Origin: Candidatus Merdiplasma excrementigallinarum
GTDB lineage: Bacteria; Bacillota; Clostridia; Lachnospirales; Lachnospiraceae
Assembly (NCBI GenBank): GCA_018713435.1
Contig: DVOS01000038.1
Location: 1 to 33,213, forward strand
Direction: 5' to 3'
Length of the DNA: 33,213 nucleotides
This document shows, piece by piece, positions 1 through 8,317 of this stretch (position 1 is the stretch's first letter; every line of letters begins with the position of its first letter). Made by a program: the position numbers and the translations under genes. Below the pieces are notes generated by a model. That model was not told the origin of the DNA, ran no database searches, and saw only the letters and a program-made list of their open reading frames with translations.

Positions 1-558
1 CGGCATTCCACCGTAAAAAGCATACTCATCAAAAGCTTCGTTCTTATCTCCTCCAACTGCTGAATAATACTCAGAGAAACTGAGCGGATGAACACGGATC
101 TCATCGCTTCTGCCTCTGAACTCCGTTAAGATATCCGAGGAAAGCATCCTGGAATTGCTGCCGGTAACATATACATCCAGATTGCTGAGGCTTCTCAGGT
201 CGTTCAGCGCGTCATAAAAAGTGATCTTCTCTCCGGATGGGCTATAAGGATTCGCGACCTTATCCGACATCTGGATTTCATCAACAAATAAATAGAACTC
301 TTCGCTCTTGCCTTCCACCATACTGCGCACATGGGCAGATAGCTCCAGCGGATTGCGGTATCTGATATCTTTGGCAAGATCCAGCTGAATCACGATGATC
401 TGTTCTTCCTTAACCCCGCTGCGCATCAGATAATCTTTATATAGATTCATCAGCAGATAGGATTTGCCGCACCGACGGATCCCGGTAATGACCTTCACCA
501 GTCCATCAAAACGATAGGATATGAGCTGCTGCAGATAACTGTCCCTTTTGATCTCCAT
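1..558 (-). CDS. AAA-type ATPase (archaeal-type, DUF4143-like family), 3' end outside window
   Basis: This open frame of 186 codons runs off the left edge, so only the N-terminal ATPase half is visible. I see a Walker A GIRRCGKS at residues 26-33, a Walker B YLFVDEIQ at 89-96 and a sensor-like VYVTGSNS at 129-136, followed by EFRGR and LSFSEYY. This order is typical of the large ATP-binding family whose C-terminal half is DUF4143; that half would lie outside the window. The physiological role of the family is unclear, although members often sit in accessory regions. The start is the ATG at 558, preceded by AAGGAG, and a good promoter lies about 55-80 bases upstream. It is separated from degV by about 157 bases and is probably its own transcription unit. 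The ATPase call is firm; the DUF4143 assignment is from family resemblance. Confidence 0.85.
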   Translation of the reverse strand, partial: MEIKRDSYLQQLISYRFDGLVKVITGIRRCGKSYLLMNLYKDYLMRSGVKEEQIIVIQLDLAKDIRYRNPLELSAHVRSMVEGKSEEFYLFVDEIQMSDKVANPYSPSGEKITFYDALNDLRSLSNLDVYVTGSNSRMLSSDILTEFRGRSDEIRVHPLSFSEYYSAVGGDKNEAFDEYAFYGGMP

Positions 559-610
559 ATTGGCCGCTCCTTTTCATTGAAAATTGTCACACATATAGGC
601 TATAATTTTC

Positions 611-639
611 ATGATACACGACATAGGATAGAATTTCAA
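611..639 (-). promoter_or_regulatory. Promoter for the edge ATPase gene
   Basis: On the minus strand a -35 TTGAAA (634-639) and a -10 TATCAT (611-616) are separated by exactly 17 bases. Transcription would begin near 604, giving a leader of about 45 bases before the ATG at 558. No clear rho-independent terminator for degV is visible between 640 and 715. This is a consensus match only. Confidence 0.65.
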
Positions 640-715
640 GCTTCTCATTGAAGATCATAGCCTGTAACGGCTGAAATATTCATTACGTTTCGTTTTGAAA
701 AATTCCTTTTTTCAT

Positions 716-1570
716 TTATTTCGTCATAAACAGGATCCCCAAAGTATTGGGTCCGCAGTGGCAGGATATGGTGCAGCTGGCCCGGGTGATAAAAATCTCC
801 CGGAAGGTCATTTTTTCCTGGACCGTTTTTTTCACCCGCTCAATGTATTCCTCATCGATACCGGAATGGGTGATAAACAGCCTGCCGCAGTCAATATCCG
901 GATACATGTCCAGCCGGTCTTTTACATAGTTCTCCAAGACCCGGTCCAGCTTCCCTCTGTATTTTTTCCCCACTCCCATGGAACCGTCCCGGTTGTCCAC
1001 CTCAATGCAGGGCTTTAATCCCAGCAGATTGGCTCCAAAGGCCGCCACCGCGGAACACCGCCCGCCGGCCCGCATAAATTCCAGGGTATCCAGAATAAAG
1101 CTGGAATGCACTTTTCCCGTCAGTTTTTTCAGTTCTGCCGCAATCTGCTCTGCTTCCATGCCCGCCTGTATCAGGTCAGACGCTTTCAGCACCAGCAGGC
1201 CAATTCCCGTGGACAGGTTGCACGAATCCACCGGATAGACATGGCCCAGTTCCTCCGCCGCCAGCACACAGTTCTGATAGGAACTGGACAGAGCGCTTCC
1301 CAGGCAAAGATGGATCACATCGTATCCTTCGTCTGTCCACTGTCTGAAATACTCCATATATTCCGCCGCGTTAATGGCGGCCGTCCTGGGAAGCTGCTTT
1401 CTCTGCCGCCAGGCATCATAAATCTGTTCCGGAAAAATATCCACATTATCCAGATAATCCTTTTCCTCCAGTACAATATGAAACGGATAATAGTGGACCT
1501 GGTGCTTCTCCTGAAGTTCTTTTCCCAGATCACAGGTACTGTCCGCGCTTAAAATAATTTTTCTGCTCAT
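716..1570 (-). CDS. degV: DegV family fatty-acid-binding protein
   Basis: This 284-aa protein matches the DegV/FakB family. It opens with the typical SADSTCDL segment (residues 8-15), has the CLGSALSSSYQN segment near residues 90-101, which corresponds to the family's serine-rich lipid-contact region, and a C-terminal HCGPNTLGI block that is also typical. FakB-type DegV proteins bind a fatty acid and present it to the kinase FakA for phosphorylation; FakA is not in this window, so the exact role is inferred. The length is normal for the family. The ATG at 1570 has AAGGAAGGG upstream and lies 12 bases after the stop of the large helicase fusion, so it is probably the last gene of that operon. 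Confidence 0.93.
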   Translation of the reverse strand: MSRKIILSADSTCDLGKELQEKHQVHYYPFHIVLEEKDYLDNVDIFPEQIYDAWRQRKQLPRTAAINAAEYMEYFRQWTDEGYDVIHLCLGSALSSSYQNCVLAAEELGHVYPVDSCNLSTGIGLLVLKASDLIQAGMEAEQIAAELKKLTGKVHSSFILDTLEFMRAGGRCSAVAAFGANLLGLKPCIEVDNRDGSMGVGKKYRGKLDRVLENYVKDRLDMYPDIDCGRLFITHSGIDEEYIERVKKTVQEKMTFREIFITRASCTISCHCGPNTLGILFMTK

Positions 1571-1582
1571 ACAACCCTTCCT

Positions 1583-4500
1583 TTACTGTAAAAATCCTTC
1601 TATTTCAAACAGGCTCATCTGATGCCCGGCTTCCGCCTTTTCAGGCAGCCCTGCTGTCTCCCTTTCAAGCAGGCCTTCCGGCAGTTCCTCCAGAAACGGG
1701 GAAACTTCTCCGGACGCGGTCAGGATCAGTTCCTCCTTGGCCCTGGTAAGCCCCACATAGAACAGCCGGCGCTCTTCTTCCGGATCCGCCTGATGTCTGC
1801 TGCTCTCAAAAGGAATCTGCCCTTTTCTGGCCCCATACACAATAACGGCGGGGAATTCCAGTCCCTTGGATCCGTGAAGCGTCATCAGGGTGACCGCGTC
1901 CGCATGGTACTTCTTCTGGCCGCATCGTTTCAGATCGCTCTCCACCCCCAGAAGAAGAGCCTCCAGCATCTCTTCCATGGAGTGATAAAAGACGGCCATA
2001 TGCTCCAGCTTCACCATCTCTTCTCTCTTCTGCCAGTTCCAGTCTCTGATCCAGCGATCCAGAATCTGCTCCGGAGGATCTTTCATCAGAGGGCGGTAGG
2101 TTTCCGCCGTGTTTTCATAAATCTCCCCGGCAATCGCATCCTCCTCCAGCTTCCAGAGCAGTTTCCGGCATATCTCCCTATCCTCCTTGCGCCGGTACAG
2201 AAGGCTTCTGAAAAAGGCCAGGGTGCCCTGTACTTTTTCTTCCGCCAGGAAGCTTTCCCGGCCTGCCGTCACATAGGGAATTCCCTCTTTTCGCAGGCAG
2301 CTCTCCAGTATGCGGGCTTCCTGGTGGGTACGGTACAGGACGGCGATCTCCCCGAAAGACCTGAGCTCCGATACGTCTCTTGAGCCTGCGTTTCCGGAAG
2401 CCTCCAGCATACCGATGCCGCCGGCAAGACGGTTAATCTCCCTGGCAATAAAGACCGCTTCGCCCCGCTCATTTTCCGCCAGCGCCAGTCTTACCGGTCT
2501 GGAAGCGTTTCGGTTGGGGTGAAGAGGCCTGCGCTCGCCGGGATTTTTTTCAATCACCGCTTCAGCCAGTTTCAGAATCGTTTCTCCCGAACGGTAATTT
2601 TCCTCCAGATGAATCTCCTCCACAGAAGTATTCCCCTCTTTCAGCCGTTGGAAACATTTCCCGTCGGAACCTCTGAAACCGTAAATAGCCTGGTCCGGAT
2701 CCCCGATCACAAAAAGTTCCTTTCCGTTCCTGTTCCAGGCCATCAGAAGCTGATACTGCAGCGGGCTGATATCCTGAAACTCATCTACACACAGATAGGA
2801 AAAACGGCGTCTCCCTTCCTCCTCCTTGGAGGATTGGGCCAGCGAAAGCGCACGCAGCAGCAGGTCGTCAAAATCCAGAGCATTCCGCTCCTTCAGTTTT
2901 CGGCTGTAAGCTTCCAGAAGCGCAGCGCCGCCTTCATCTGCCTCCTCTCCCGTCTTCCATCTGGATACGGCATTTAATATTTCTCCGGGGCGCTCCTCAA
3001 GAGCAAACAGCTCTTTCAGTTCTCCCGCGATCTCCATGGCTTCCGAAGGATCCAGCAGCGGCGTCTCCTCGCCCAGGTTCCTGAGCATTTCCAGACACAG
3101 GGCATGAAATGTGCCGATCTGCAGCCCCCGGGTTTTCTGTCCCAAGAGCTTGTGCAGCCGCTGCCGCAGTTCTCCCGCCGCCTGATTGGTAAAAGTCACC
3201 GCCGTAATTTCTGACGGATCCGCGTTCCCCTCCTGAATCAGATACAGGATGTGGGAAACCAGGGTTTTGGTCTTTCCCGTTCCGGGACCGGCAATGACGG
3301 CAATTCTTCCTCCCTGCCGGCAGGCCGCCAGTCTCTGTCCGGGATTTAGCTCCTCAAGGAAACCTGCTTCTTTCTTTTTCTTTTTTTCCGGCTCCTCCTC
3401 CGGAGAAACCGGACATTCCCGCTTTTCCTTTTTCTCTGCCGGTGTATTTTCCCGGCTGTCTGTCCCCTGCTTTGCAGGTTTCAGCAGGGAAAAGAAATCC
3501 ATCTGCCCGCTGGGATTTTCCAGTTCATCCTCATCGAAGAGCCGGATTTTTCCATACGCTCCGTCAAAACCCGGCGTCCGCTTTACCCTTCCTTCCCTGA
3601 GCCTGCGTATTCCCTCTTCGATCCGGGGTCCCGCGATTCTTCCTATATCTTCAGGCGGTATCTCCCGGAGAATGGCAAATTCCGGTCCCAGTTTTTCCAG
3701 CATTCTCCCATACTCTCTCTGCACCTTTACGCTGGCGGAAGCGCATCCCATGGAGGCTGCGATCACCTCCGGCAGGGGAACCAGGCTTTCAAACCTTTTT
3801 GCGTTTGCCGGGACAAAGCCCTCCGGCCGGTCTGCCAGCTGTTCTATTCTGTGGGAAACTCCGATGGTAATCTTTTTCCCGCATACCGGACAGATGCCGC
3901 CATAGCGTTCCGTCTCGCCGGGGCTCAGGCACAGGCCGCATTTTCTGTGGCCGTCCATATGGTACTTTCCTTCCTCCGGAAAAAACTCAATGGTGCCCCA
4001 AAGCCCCTTTCCCTGCTCGATTGCCGCCTTCAGCGAAGAATAGGATCTGGCGCCCTCCAGCAGATTTGCTTCTCTTCCCAGTTTGGCGGGGGAATGGGCG
4101 TCCGAATTGGAAATCAGCTGGTATCCGTCCAGCGCGGATACTCTCCAGTTCATGGGGGGATCGGAGGAGAGCCCCGTCTCCACCGCATGGATGAAGGAAG
4201 ACAGATCACCATAACACTCTTCCACCGTATCAAAACCGGAAAAAGCGCCGAACAGCGAAAAATGAGGGGTCCAGATATGGGCCGGCACATAGATGGCGTC
4301 CGGGCACAGTTCCAGCGTGATTTCCAGCAGGTCATGGCAGTCCAGACCCAGAATCGGTCTGCCGTCAGAGTGGATATTTCCGATCTGCTCCAGTTTGCGG
4401 GACAGCTTCGCTGCCTCCTCCAGTCCGGGCAGCAAAATCAGGCTGTGTACTTTTCGCACCCGTCCTTCTTTTTTGTAAATGGAACTGATCTCTCCCGTCA

Positions 4501-4753
4501 TGACAAAACGGGGCGGGACGTTTCCCGCGGTTTGGTCTTTGATCCGGTATTCTTCTTTCAGGACATAGGTTCCGTCTCCCGCCGGCTCCAGTTTTTCCGC
4601 CAGTTCCTCCCGCCAGGCCGGATGAGTAAAATCCCCCGTCCCCACCAGGCCGATGCCCTTTCTGGAGGCCCACAGATCCAGCTGCTCCGGCGTGCAGTCC
4701 CGGCTGGTGGCTCTGGAATACCGGGAATGAATATGCAAATCCGCTATGTACAC
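1583..4753 (-). CDS. EndoQ-like PHP nuclease fused to UvrD/PcrA-like helicase
   Basis: This 1056-aa protein has two enzyme modules. Residues 1-410 resemble endonuclease Q of the PHP superfamily: HIH at 7-9, GTGD at 38-41, E88, DCH at 138-140, H159, SDAH at 217-220, and a zinc-finger-like C272-C275-C288-C291. A charged, lysine-rich linker follows (about 422-462). Residues 463 to the end are a superfamily-1 helicase: Walker A GPGTGKT 489-495, DEFQD 657-661, GDPDQAIYGFRG 684-695, ENYRS 718-722, then LHGSKGLEFP and FYVGLTRAKEEL in the C-terminal third. EndoQ enzymes nick DNA 5' of deaminated bases and abasic sites, so a nick-and-unwind repair role is inferred. QMDFF (417-421) and QMSLF (1045-1049) resemble bacterial sliding-clamp motifs. 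The start is a GTG at 4753 with AAGGA upstream. The gene lies between pgeF and degV in a tight minus-strand run. The helicase call is certain; the EndoQ call is strong by motif order. Confidence 0.92.
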   Translation of the reverse strand: MYIADLHIHSRYSRATSRDCTPEQLDLWASRKGIGLVGTGDFTHPAWREELAEKLEPAGDGTYVLKEEYRIKDQTAGNVPPRFVMTGEISSIYKKEGRVRKVHSLILLPGLEEAAKLSRKLEQIGNIHSDGRPILGLDCHDLLEITLELCPDAIYVPAHIWTPHFSLFGAFSGFDTVEECYGDLSSFIHAVETGLSSDPPMNWRVSALDGYQLISNSDAHSPAKLGREANLLEGARSYSSLKAAIEQGKGLWGTIEFFPEEGKYHMDGHRKCGLCLSPGETERYGGICPVCGKKITIGVSHRIEQLADRPEGFVPANAKRFESLVPLPEVIAASMGCASASVKVQREYGRMLEKLGPEFAILREIPPEDIGRIAGPRIEEGIRRLREGRVKRTPGFDGAYGKIRLFDEDELENPSGQMDFFSLLKPAKQGTDSRENTPAEKKEKRECPVSPEEEPEKKKKKEAGFLEELNPGQRLAACRQGGRIAVIAGPGTGKTKTLVSHILYLIQEGNADPSEITAVTFTNQAAGELRQRLHKLLGQKTRGLQIGTFHALCLEMLRNLGEETPLLDPSEAMEIAGELKELFALEERPGEILNAVSRWKTGEEADEGGAALLEAYSRKLKERNALDFDDLLLRALSLAQSSKEEEGRRRFSYLCVDEFQDISPLQYQLLMAWNRNGKELFVIGDPDQAIYGFRGSDGKCFQRLKEGNTSVEEIHLEENYRSGETILKLAEAVIEKNPGERRPLHPNRNASRPVRLALAENERGEAVFIAREINRLAGGIGMLEASGNAGSRDVSELRSFGEIAVLYRTHQEARILESCLRKEGIPYVTAGRESFLAEEKVQGTLAFFRSLLYRRKEDREICRKLLWKLEEDAIAGEIYENTAETYRPLMKDPPEQILDRWIRDWNWQKREEMVKLEHMAVFYHSMEEMLEALLLGVESDLKRCGQKKYHADAVTLMTLHGSKGLEFPAVIVYGARKGQIPFESSRHQADPEEERRLFYVGLTRAKEELILTASGEVSPFLEELPEGLLERETAGLPEKAEAGHQMSLFEIEGFLQ

Positions 4754-4775
4754 CTTACATTCCTTCTTTTCTTTC

Positions 4776-5672
4776 TTATGTTTCCGTCTGCTTCAGCATC
4801 AGGACCGCTGCCAGATTTCCCCTTTTCCCGCCGGATGCTCGATGGGAAAAAAGCAGTTCGGGATTGCAGCAGGTGCACAGATCCGGCATACTGATCTGTC
4901 CCTCCGGCACTCCCGCCCGGATAAAATTCAGCCTGCAGGCCTGCTGCAGATTCAACTGATATTTGCCGTTTTCCTTTTCATAAAAAAGCAGGGGCCAGTC
5001 CTTCTCCTCATAGGCCTCCTGAAATCGGCTGATCACATCCCGGCTCACCTCATAGCAGTCCTGGCAGATGGAGGGGCCTATGGCGGCCCGCACATCCGCG
5101 GGATCCGTACCGTAGGCTCTGGCCATGGCCCGAAGCGTGGCCCCGCCCATATTTTCCACCGTGCCTCTCCACCCGGAATGGGAACATCCCACGGCCCTGT
5201 GCACCGGATCCACAAGCAGCAGCGGCACGCAGTCCGCGTAAAATGTCACCAGAGGGATTCCCGGCACATTCGTGATCAGCCCGTCCACATCCCTGTAGGG
5301 AAGGGGCCGGTCATAGCCGATCCCACGATCCGCTTCCGTCACTGCCCGCACGTGCGTGGTATGGGTCTGATCCGACCAGACCATATTTTCCGGCTCATAT
5401 CCCAGCGCCTCTGCCAGTCTCCGGTGATTTTCCCTCACATTTTCCCTGGACGGCTCCCGGCTGTAGCTGAGGTTCATGCTCCCCACGTCCCCCTGGCTGA
5501 CGCCTCCCAGCCTGGTGCTGAAACCATGGATGATTCCCTCCATTTTTTCCAGAATGGGAAACGTAAGATAAACCAGATCTCCCTTTTCATGGACGGTAAT
5601 CCGGTTCAGGGGATTCGTATCCTGTTTTCTGTGTATGGGCAGCCCGCTGCCGCACCTTTCCTTCTCTGCCAT
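4776..5672 (-). CDS. pgeF: Purine nucleoside phosphorylase / peptidoglycan editing factor (YfiH/YlmD family)
   Basis: This 298-aa protein belongs to the DUF152 (YfiH, YlmD, human FAMIN/LACC1) family. The expected metal site is visible: QTH with H104, ADC with C148, and CSHSGWRG with H165. Typical GPSICQDCYEV and LNL segments follow. Family members catalyse phosphorolysis and deamination of purine nucleosides, and the E. coli member also edits peptidoglycan precursors; which activity dominates here cannot be told from sequence. The ATG at 5672 has AAGGAAG upstream. It sits 43 bases downstream of yraN and 22 bases upstream of the GTG of the EndoQ-helicase fusion, in the same orientation, so co-transcription is likely. 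The N-terminus is somewhat longer than in many homologues. Confidence 0.93.
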   Translation of the reverse strand: MAEKERCGSGLPIHRKQDTNPLNRITVHEKGDLVYLTFPILEKMEGIIHGFSTRLGGVSQGDVGSMNLSYSREPSRENVRENHRRLAEALGYEPENMVWSDQTHTTHVRAVTEADRGIGYDRPLPYRDVDGLITNVPGIPLVTFYADCVPLLLVDPVHRAVGCSHSGWRGTVENMGGATLRAMARAYGTDPADVRAAIGPSICQDCYEVSRDVISRFQEAYEEKDWPLLFYEKENGKYQLNLQQACRLNFIRAGVPEGQISMPDLCTCCNPELLFSHRASGGKRGNLAAVLMLKQTET

Positions 5673-5715
5673 CTGTGCTTCCTTTCTGTGCCTGTATTCT
5701 GGTCGCCCCGTCCTT

Positions 5716-6081
5716 TTAAAGATGGAAGGGAAACGCGTTTTTTACCAGCCGGATTTTTTCTCCGGTTATGGCCACCACGTCAAAACGGCAGCCCTGATCC
5801 GTCCTCAGTCCATGCCGGGCCAGATAGGAGGAGGCGGCCCGGCAGATTCTCCTCTGCTTCCGGTCGTCCACTGCCTCCAGAGGACTTCCCGTTTTCTCAT
5901 TTCTGCGGTATTTTACTTCCACGAATATGAGGTACCGGTTTTCTCTGGCCACAATGTCGATCTCTCCGCCCCGTCCCCGGAAATTGTACTCCAGAATCTC
6001 ATAGCCGAGGCCTTCCAGATAAGCCCCGGCTTTCCTTTCCATGGCAGCTCCCTGCCTTCTTTTATTCTGCGGCTGTTCCAC
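5716..6081 (-). CDS. yraN: UPF0102 / YraN family nuclease-fold protein
   Basis: This 121-aa protein has the YraN signature: a G-x-x-x-E-x-x-A-like N-terminal helix (NKRRQGAAMERKAGAYL), then GYEILEYNFRGRGGEIDIVAREN and FVEVKYRRN, which form a restriction-endonuclease-like core with E-x-D and E-V-K. The biochemical function of the family is poorly defined. I chose the GTG at 6081 because it has GGGGAG six bases upstream, gives the usual family length and avoids rnhB. An upstream ATG at 6198 is in frame but would overlap rnhB by over 100 bases and add an N-terminus unlike the family. It follows the rnhB stop by 13 bases; the rnhB-yraN pairing is common in Gram-positives. Confidence 0.92.
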   Translation of the reverse strand: MEQPQNKRRQGAAMERKAGAYLEGLGYEILEYNFRGRGGEIDIVARENRYLIFVEVKYRRNEKTGSPLEAVDDRKQRRICRAASSYLARHGLRTDQGCRFDVVAITGEKIRLVKNAFPFHL

Positions 6082-6094
6082 TCTGTTCTCCCCG

Positions 6095-6853
6095 CTAAAT
6101 AAAATTTTTGATAAAGGTTCTCCGGTGAATGGGGGACGGGCCGTACTTTTTGACAGCGGCAATATGGGCGCTGGAACCGTATCCCTTATGAGCGGCAAAT
6201 CCGTACTCCGGCATCAGCTCATCATACTCCGCCATCAGTCTGTCCCTGGTCACCTTGGCAATCACGCTGGCCGCCGCGATGGACAGGCTTTTGGCGTCTC
6301 CCTTGATAATCGGAACCTGGGGGATGGTCACCTGGGGAATGGTCACCGCGTCGTTCAGCAGTATCTGGGGCATCACCTGCAGTTTTCCGATTGCCTCGCA
6401 CATGGCCTCATAGGTGGCCTGCAGAATATTGATCTCATCAATGCGTCCCGGCCCTACAATGCCCACTCCCACTGCCACAGCCTGCTCCATGATCTGATCA
6501 TACAGTTCTTCCCTCCGCTTTTGGGTAAGCTGTTTGGAATCATTCAGATAGAGAATCTGACAGTCCGGCGGCAAAATCACGGCACCCGCCACCACCGGCC
6601 CCGCCAGCGGTCCTCTGCCCGCCTCATCAATGCCGCAGACGTAACCCAGGTGCTCATATTTTTTCTCATAAACCGTCATATTCCGGAGCCGCTCCCGCTC
6701 CTTTTTCAGCCCGTCCAGCTGCTTTTCATACCGCCTGATCAGGCCGGAAACGCCGGTTCTGGGATCATCCCGATACTGTTCAAGCAGAGCCGGAAGATCC
6801 TGTTCTTTCGTCTGCTCCAATTTCTGTCTGATCTGCGCAATACTCTCCGCCAT
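6095..6853 (-). CDS. rnhB: Ribonuclease HII
   Basis: This 252-aa protein removes RNA from RNA-DNA hybrids and incises at ribonucleotides embedded in DNA. The catalytic motif GIDEAGRGPLAGPVVAGAV begins at residue 74, giving D76 and E77; SKQL, a central acidic segment around GRIDEINIL, and SIAAASVIAKVTRDRLM with the downstream KGYGSSAH block complete the RNase HII pattern. An extra charged N-terminal segment of about 70 residues (coiled-coil-like, QKLEQTKEQD) precedes the catalytic core, as in other Gram-positive RNase HII proteins. The ATG at 6853 has AGGAGGGG upstream. It follows the first lepB by 17 bases and precedes yraN by 13 bases, consistent with one transcript. Confidence 0.97.
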   Translation of the reverse strand: MAESIAQIRQKLEQTKEQDLPALLEQYRDDPRTGVSGLIRRYEKQLDGLKKERERLRNMTVYEKKYEHLGYVCGIDEAGRGPLAGPVVAGAVILPPDCQILYLNDSKQLTQKRREELYDQIMEQAVAVGVGIVGPGRIDEINILQATYEAMCEAIGKLQVMPQILLNDAVTIPQVTIPQVPIIKGDAKSLSIAAASVIAKVTRDRLMAEYDELMPEYGFAAHKGYGSSAHIAAVKKYGPSPIHRRTFIKNFI

Positions 6854-6870
6854 CTTCTGCCCCTCCTGTG

Positions 6871-7422
6871 TCAGTGGATCAGTCCAAGGCCCGAAAGGGG
6901 CCAGACCCGCATCCAGGCTTTGCCGATCAGCTGGCTTTCTTCAATGTTTCCCACGCTGGGCTCTCTGCTGTCGGAGCTGCTGTTCCGGTTATCTCCCAGG
7001 ACAAAGTATTCATCCTCCCCCAGGATAACCGGCTCAGATGCCAGGCCTCCGCTCTTCATCTCTCCCCAGCCGTACTCTTCTTCCAGCAAACGGCCGTTAA
7101 TATAAATCTCTCCATCCCGAATCTGCACCGTTTCTCCCGGGAGGCCGATAATTCTTTTTATGTAATAGGTATCCTCCTGGTATCGGAAGGGAAACACCAC
7201 CACATCAAACCTTTCCGGATCCGAAAATTTGTAAGTCAGTTTATCCACGATGAGACTGTCTCCATCCAGCAGGGTGGGGTACATGGAACTCCCCTGCACC
7301 ACCGTTCTCTGTCCTACAAACTGAATCAGCAGAAAAATAACTGCCAGGATAAGAAACAGATAAAAAAACCAGCCGAAAATTTCCCGGGGCAGGCTTTTTC
7401 TCTTTTTTTCTTTCCGTCTCAC
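6871..7422 (-). CDS. lepB: Signal peptidase I (copy nearer rnhB)
   Basis: This 183-aa type I signal peptidase has a basic N-terminus, one membrane segment (about residues 16-36), the catalytic serine in GSSMYPTL (S46) and the catalytic lysine in YYIKRIIGLPGE (K89), followed by the conserved FVLGDNRNSSSDSR box. It cleaves signal peptides of exported proteins on the outer face of the membrane. The start is a GTG at 7422; a nearby ATG at 7427 overlaps the rbgA stop but is closed by a stop after two codons. The Shine-Dalgarno match is weak (GGTGAT) and translation may be coupled to rbgA, whose stop lies 4 bases upstream. It is one of two lepB genes that flank rbgA, and the two are clear paralogues. 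Confidence 0.96.
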   Translation of the reverse strand: MRRKEKKRKSLPREIFGWFFYLFLILAVIFLLIQFVGQRTVVQGSSMYPTLLDGDSLIVDKLTYKFSDPERFDVVVFPFRYQEDTYYIKRIIGLPGETVQIRDGEIYINGRLLEEEYGWGEMKSGGLASEPVILGEDEYFVLGDNRNSSSDSREPSVGNIEESQLIGKAWMRVWPLSGLGLIH

Positions 7423-7426
7423 TTCA

Positions 7427-8302
7427 TCACCGTTCTTCCGTAGTTTCTCTCTCTTTGTTTTCTTCCGGCATCTCCAGCGTGATCCGCCCCAGCCGGCCTG
7501 AACGGAAATCGTCCAGCAAAAGTCCCGCGGCTTTTGTCAGGTCCAGTTCGTCCCCCTTCAGCAGACAGCCCCGCTGTCTGGCCACCATCTCCAGTATCGT
7601 CCCGCTGTTTTCTTCTTCCCCGGCCTGATAGCGCTCCTGCAGCGCGCCGGGATACCGTTTCTTCAGCAGATCGATCAGCCAGAGCGCCAGTTCTTCGCCA
7701 TTAAGCAGTTCATCCCGGATCGAACCGATCAGAGCCAGTTTCATCCCCGCCTGCTGGTCTTCAAATTTCGGCCAGAGAATCCCCGGCGTGTCTAAAAGTT
7801 CCACCTGTTTGTTCAGGCGTATCCACTGTTTTCCCTTTGTCACTCCCGGCCTGTTTCCGGTCTTGGCGCAGGCCCTTCCCGCAAAAGAATTGATAAATGT
7901 GGATTTCCCCACATTGGGGATACCCACCACCATGGCCCGGACAGGACGGTTCAGGATTCCTCTCTTCCGGTCCCTCTCTGTCTTTTCCCGGCAGGCCTCC
8001 TGGATCAGGGACTGAATCGGCTTCAGGCCTCCTCTGTTTCTGGAATCAATTTTAGCCACAAAGCATCCCTGGCCCCGAAAATAGTCGGCCCAGACTTCAT
8101 TCAGTCTTTCATCCGCCAGATCCGCCTTGTTCAGGAGCACCAGGCGGGCTTTCTGTTTCGCCAGTTCATCAATATCCGGATTTCTGCTGGAGAGCGGCAC
8201 CCGGGAATCCAGCAGTTCGATCACCAGATCAATGAGCTTCATATCCTCCTGCATCATCCGCTTTGCCCGGGTCATATGGCCGGGATACCATTGATAGTTC
8301 AT
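7427..8302 (-). CDS. rbgA: Ribosome biogenesis GTPase RbgA (YlqF)
   Basis: This 291-aa protein is a circularly permuted GTPase: the G4 motif NKAD (58-61) comes before G1 GIPNVGKS (127-134), then the RPGVTKGKQW G2 region and G3 DTPG (171-174). The N-terminal NYQWYPGHMTRAKRMM block is diagnostic of the YlqF/RbgA family, which acts late in assembly of the large ribosomal subunit. The C-terminal helical domain (about residues 190-290) is present and ends in a charged tail. The ATG at 8302 lies 15 bases after the stop of the upstream lepB. The neighbourhood (rplS, rbgA, rnhB) is a known Gram-positive arrangement, here interrupted on both sides of rbgA by signal peptidase genes. Confidence 0.97.
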   Translation of the reverse strand: MNYQWYPGHMTRAKRMMQEDMKLIDLVIELLDSRVPLSSRNPDIDELAKQKARLVLLNKADLADERLNEVWADYFRGQGCFVAKIDSRNRGGLKPIQSLIQEACREKTERDRKRGILNRPVRAMVVGIPNVGKSTFINSFAGRACAKTGNRPGVTKGKQWIRLNKQVELLDTPGILWPKFEDQQAGMKLALIGSIRDELLNGEELALWLIDLLKKRYPGALQERYQAGEEENSGTILEMVARQRGCLLKGDELDLTKAAGLLLDDFRSGRLGRITLEMPEENKERETTEER

Positions 8303-8317
8303 GTTCTCTCCTCCCTG

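Noticed and set aside
3851..4894. 347-aa plus-strand open frame opposite the EndoQ-helicase gene
   Set aside because: The opposite frame has many catalytic motifs in order; this one has none and crosses a gene boundary.
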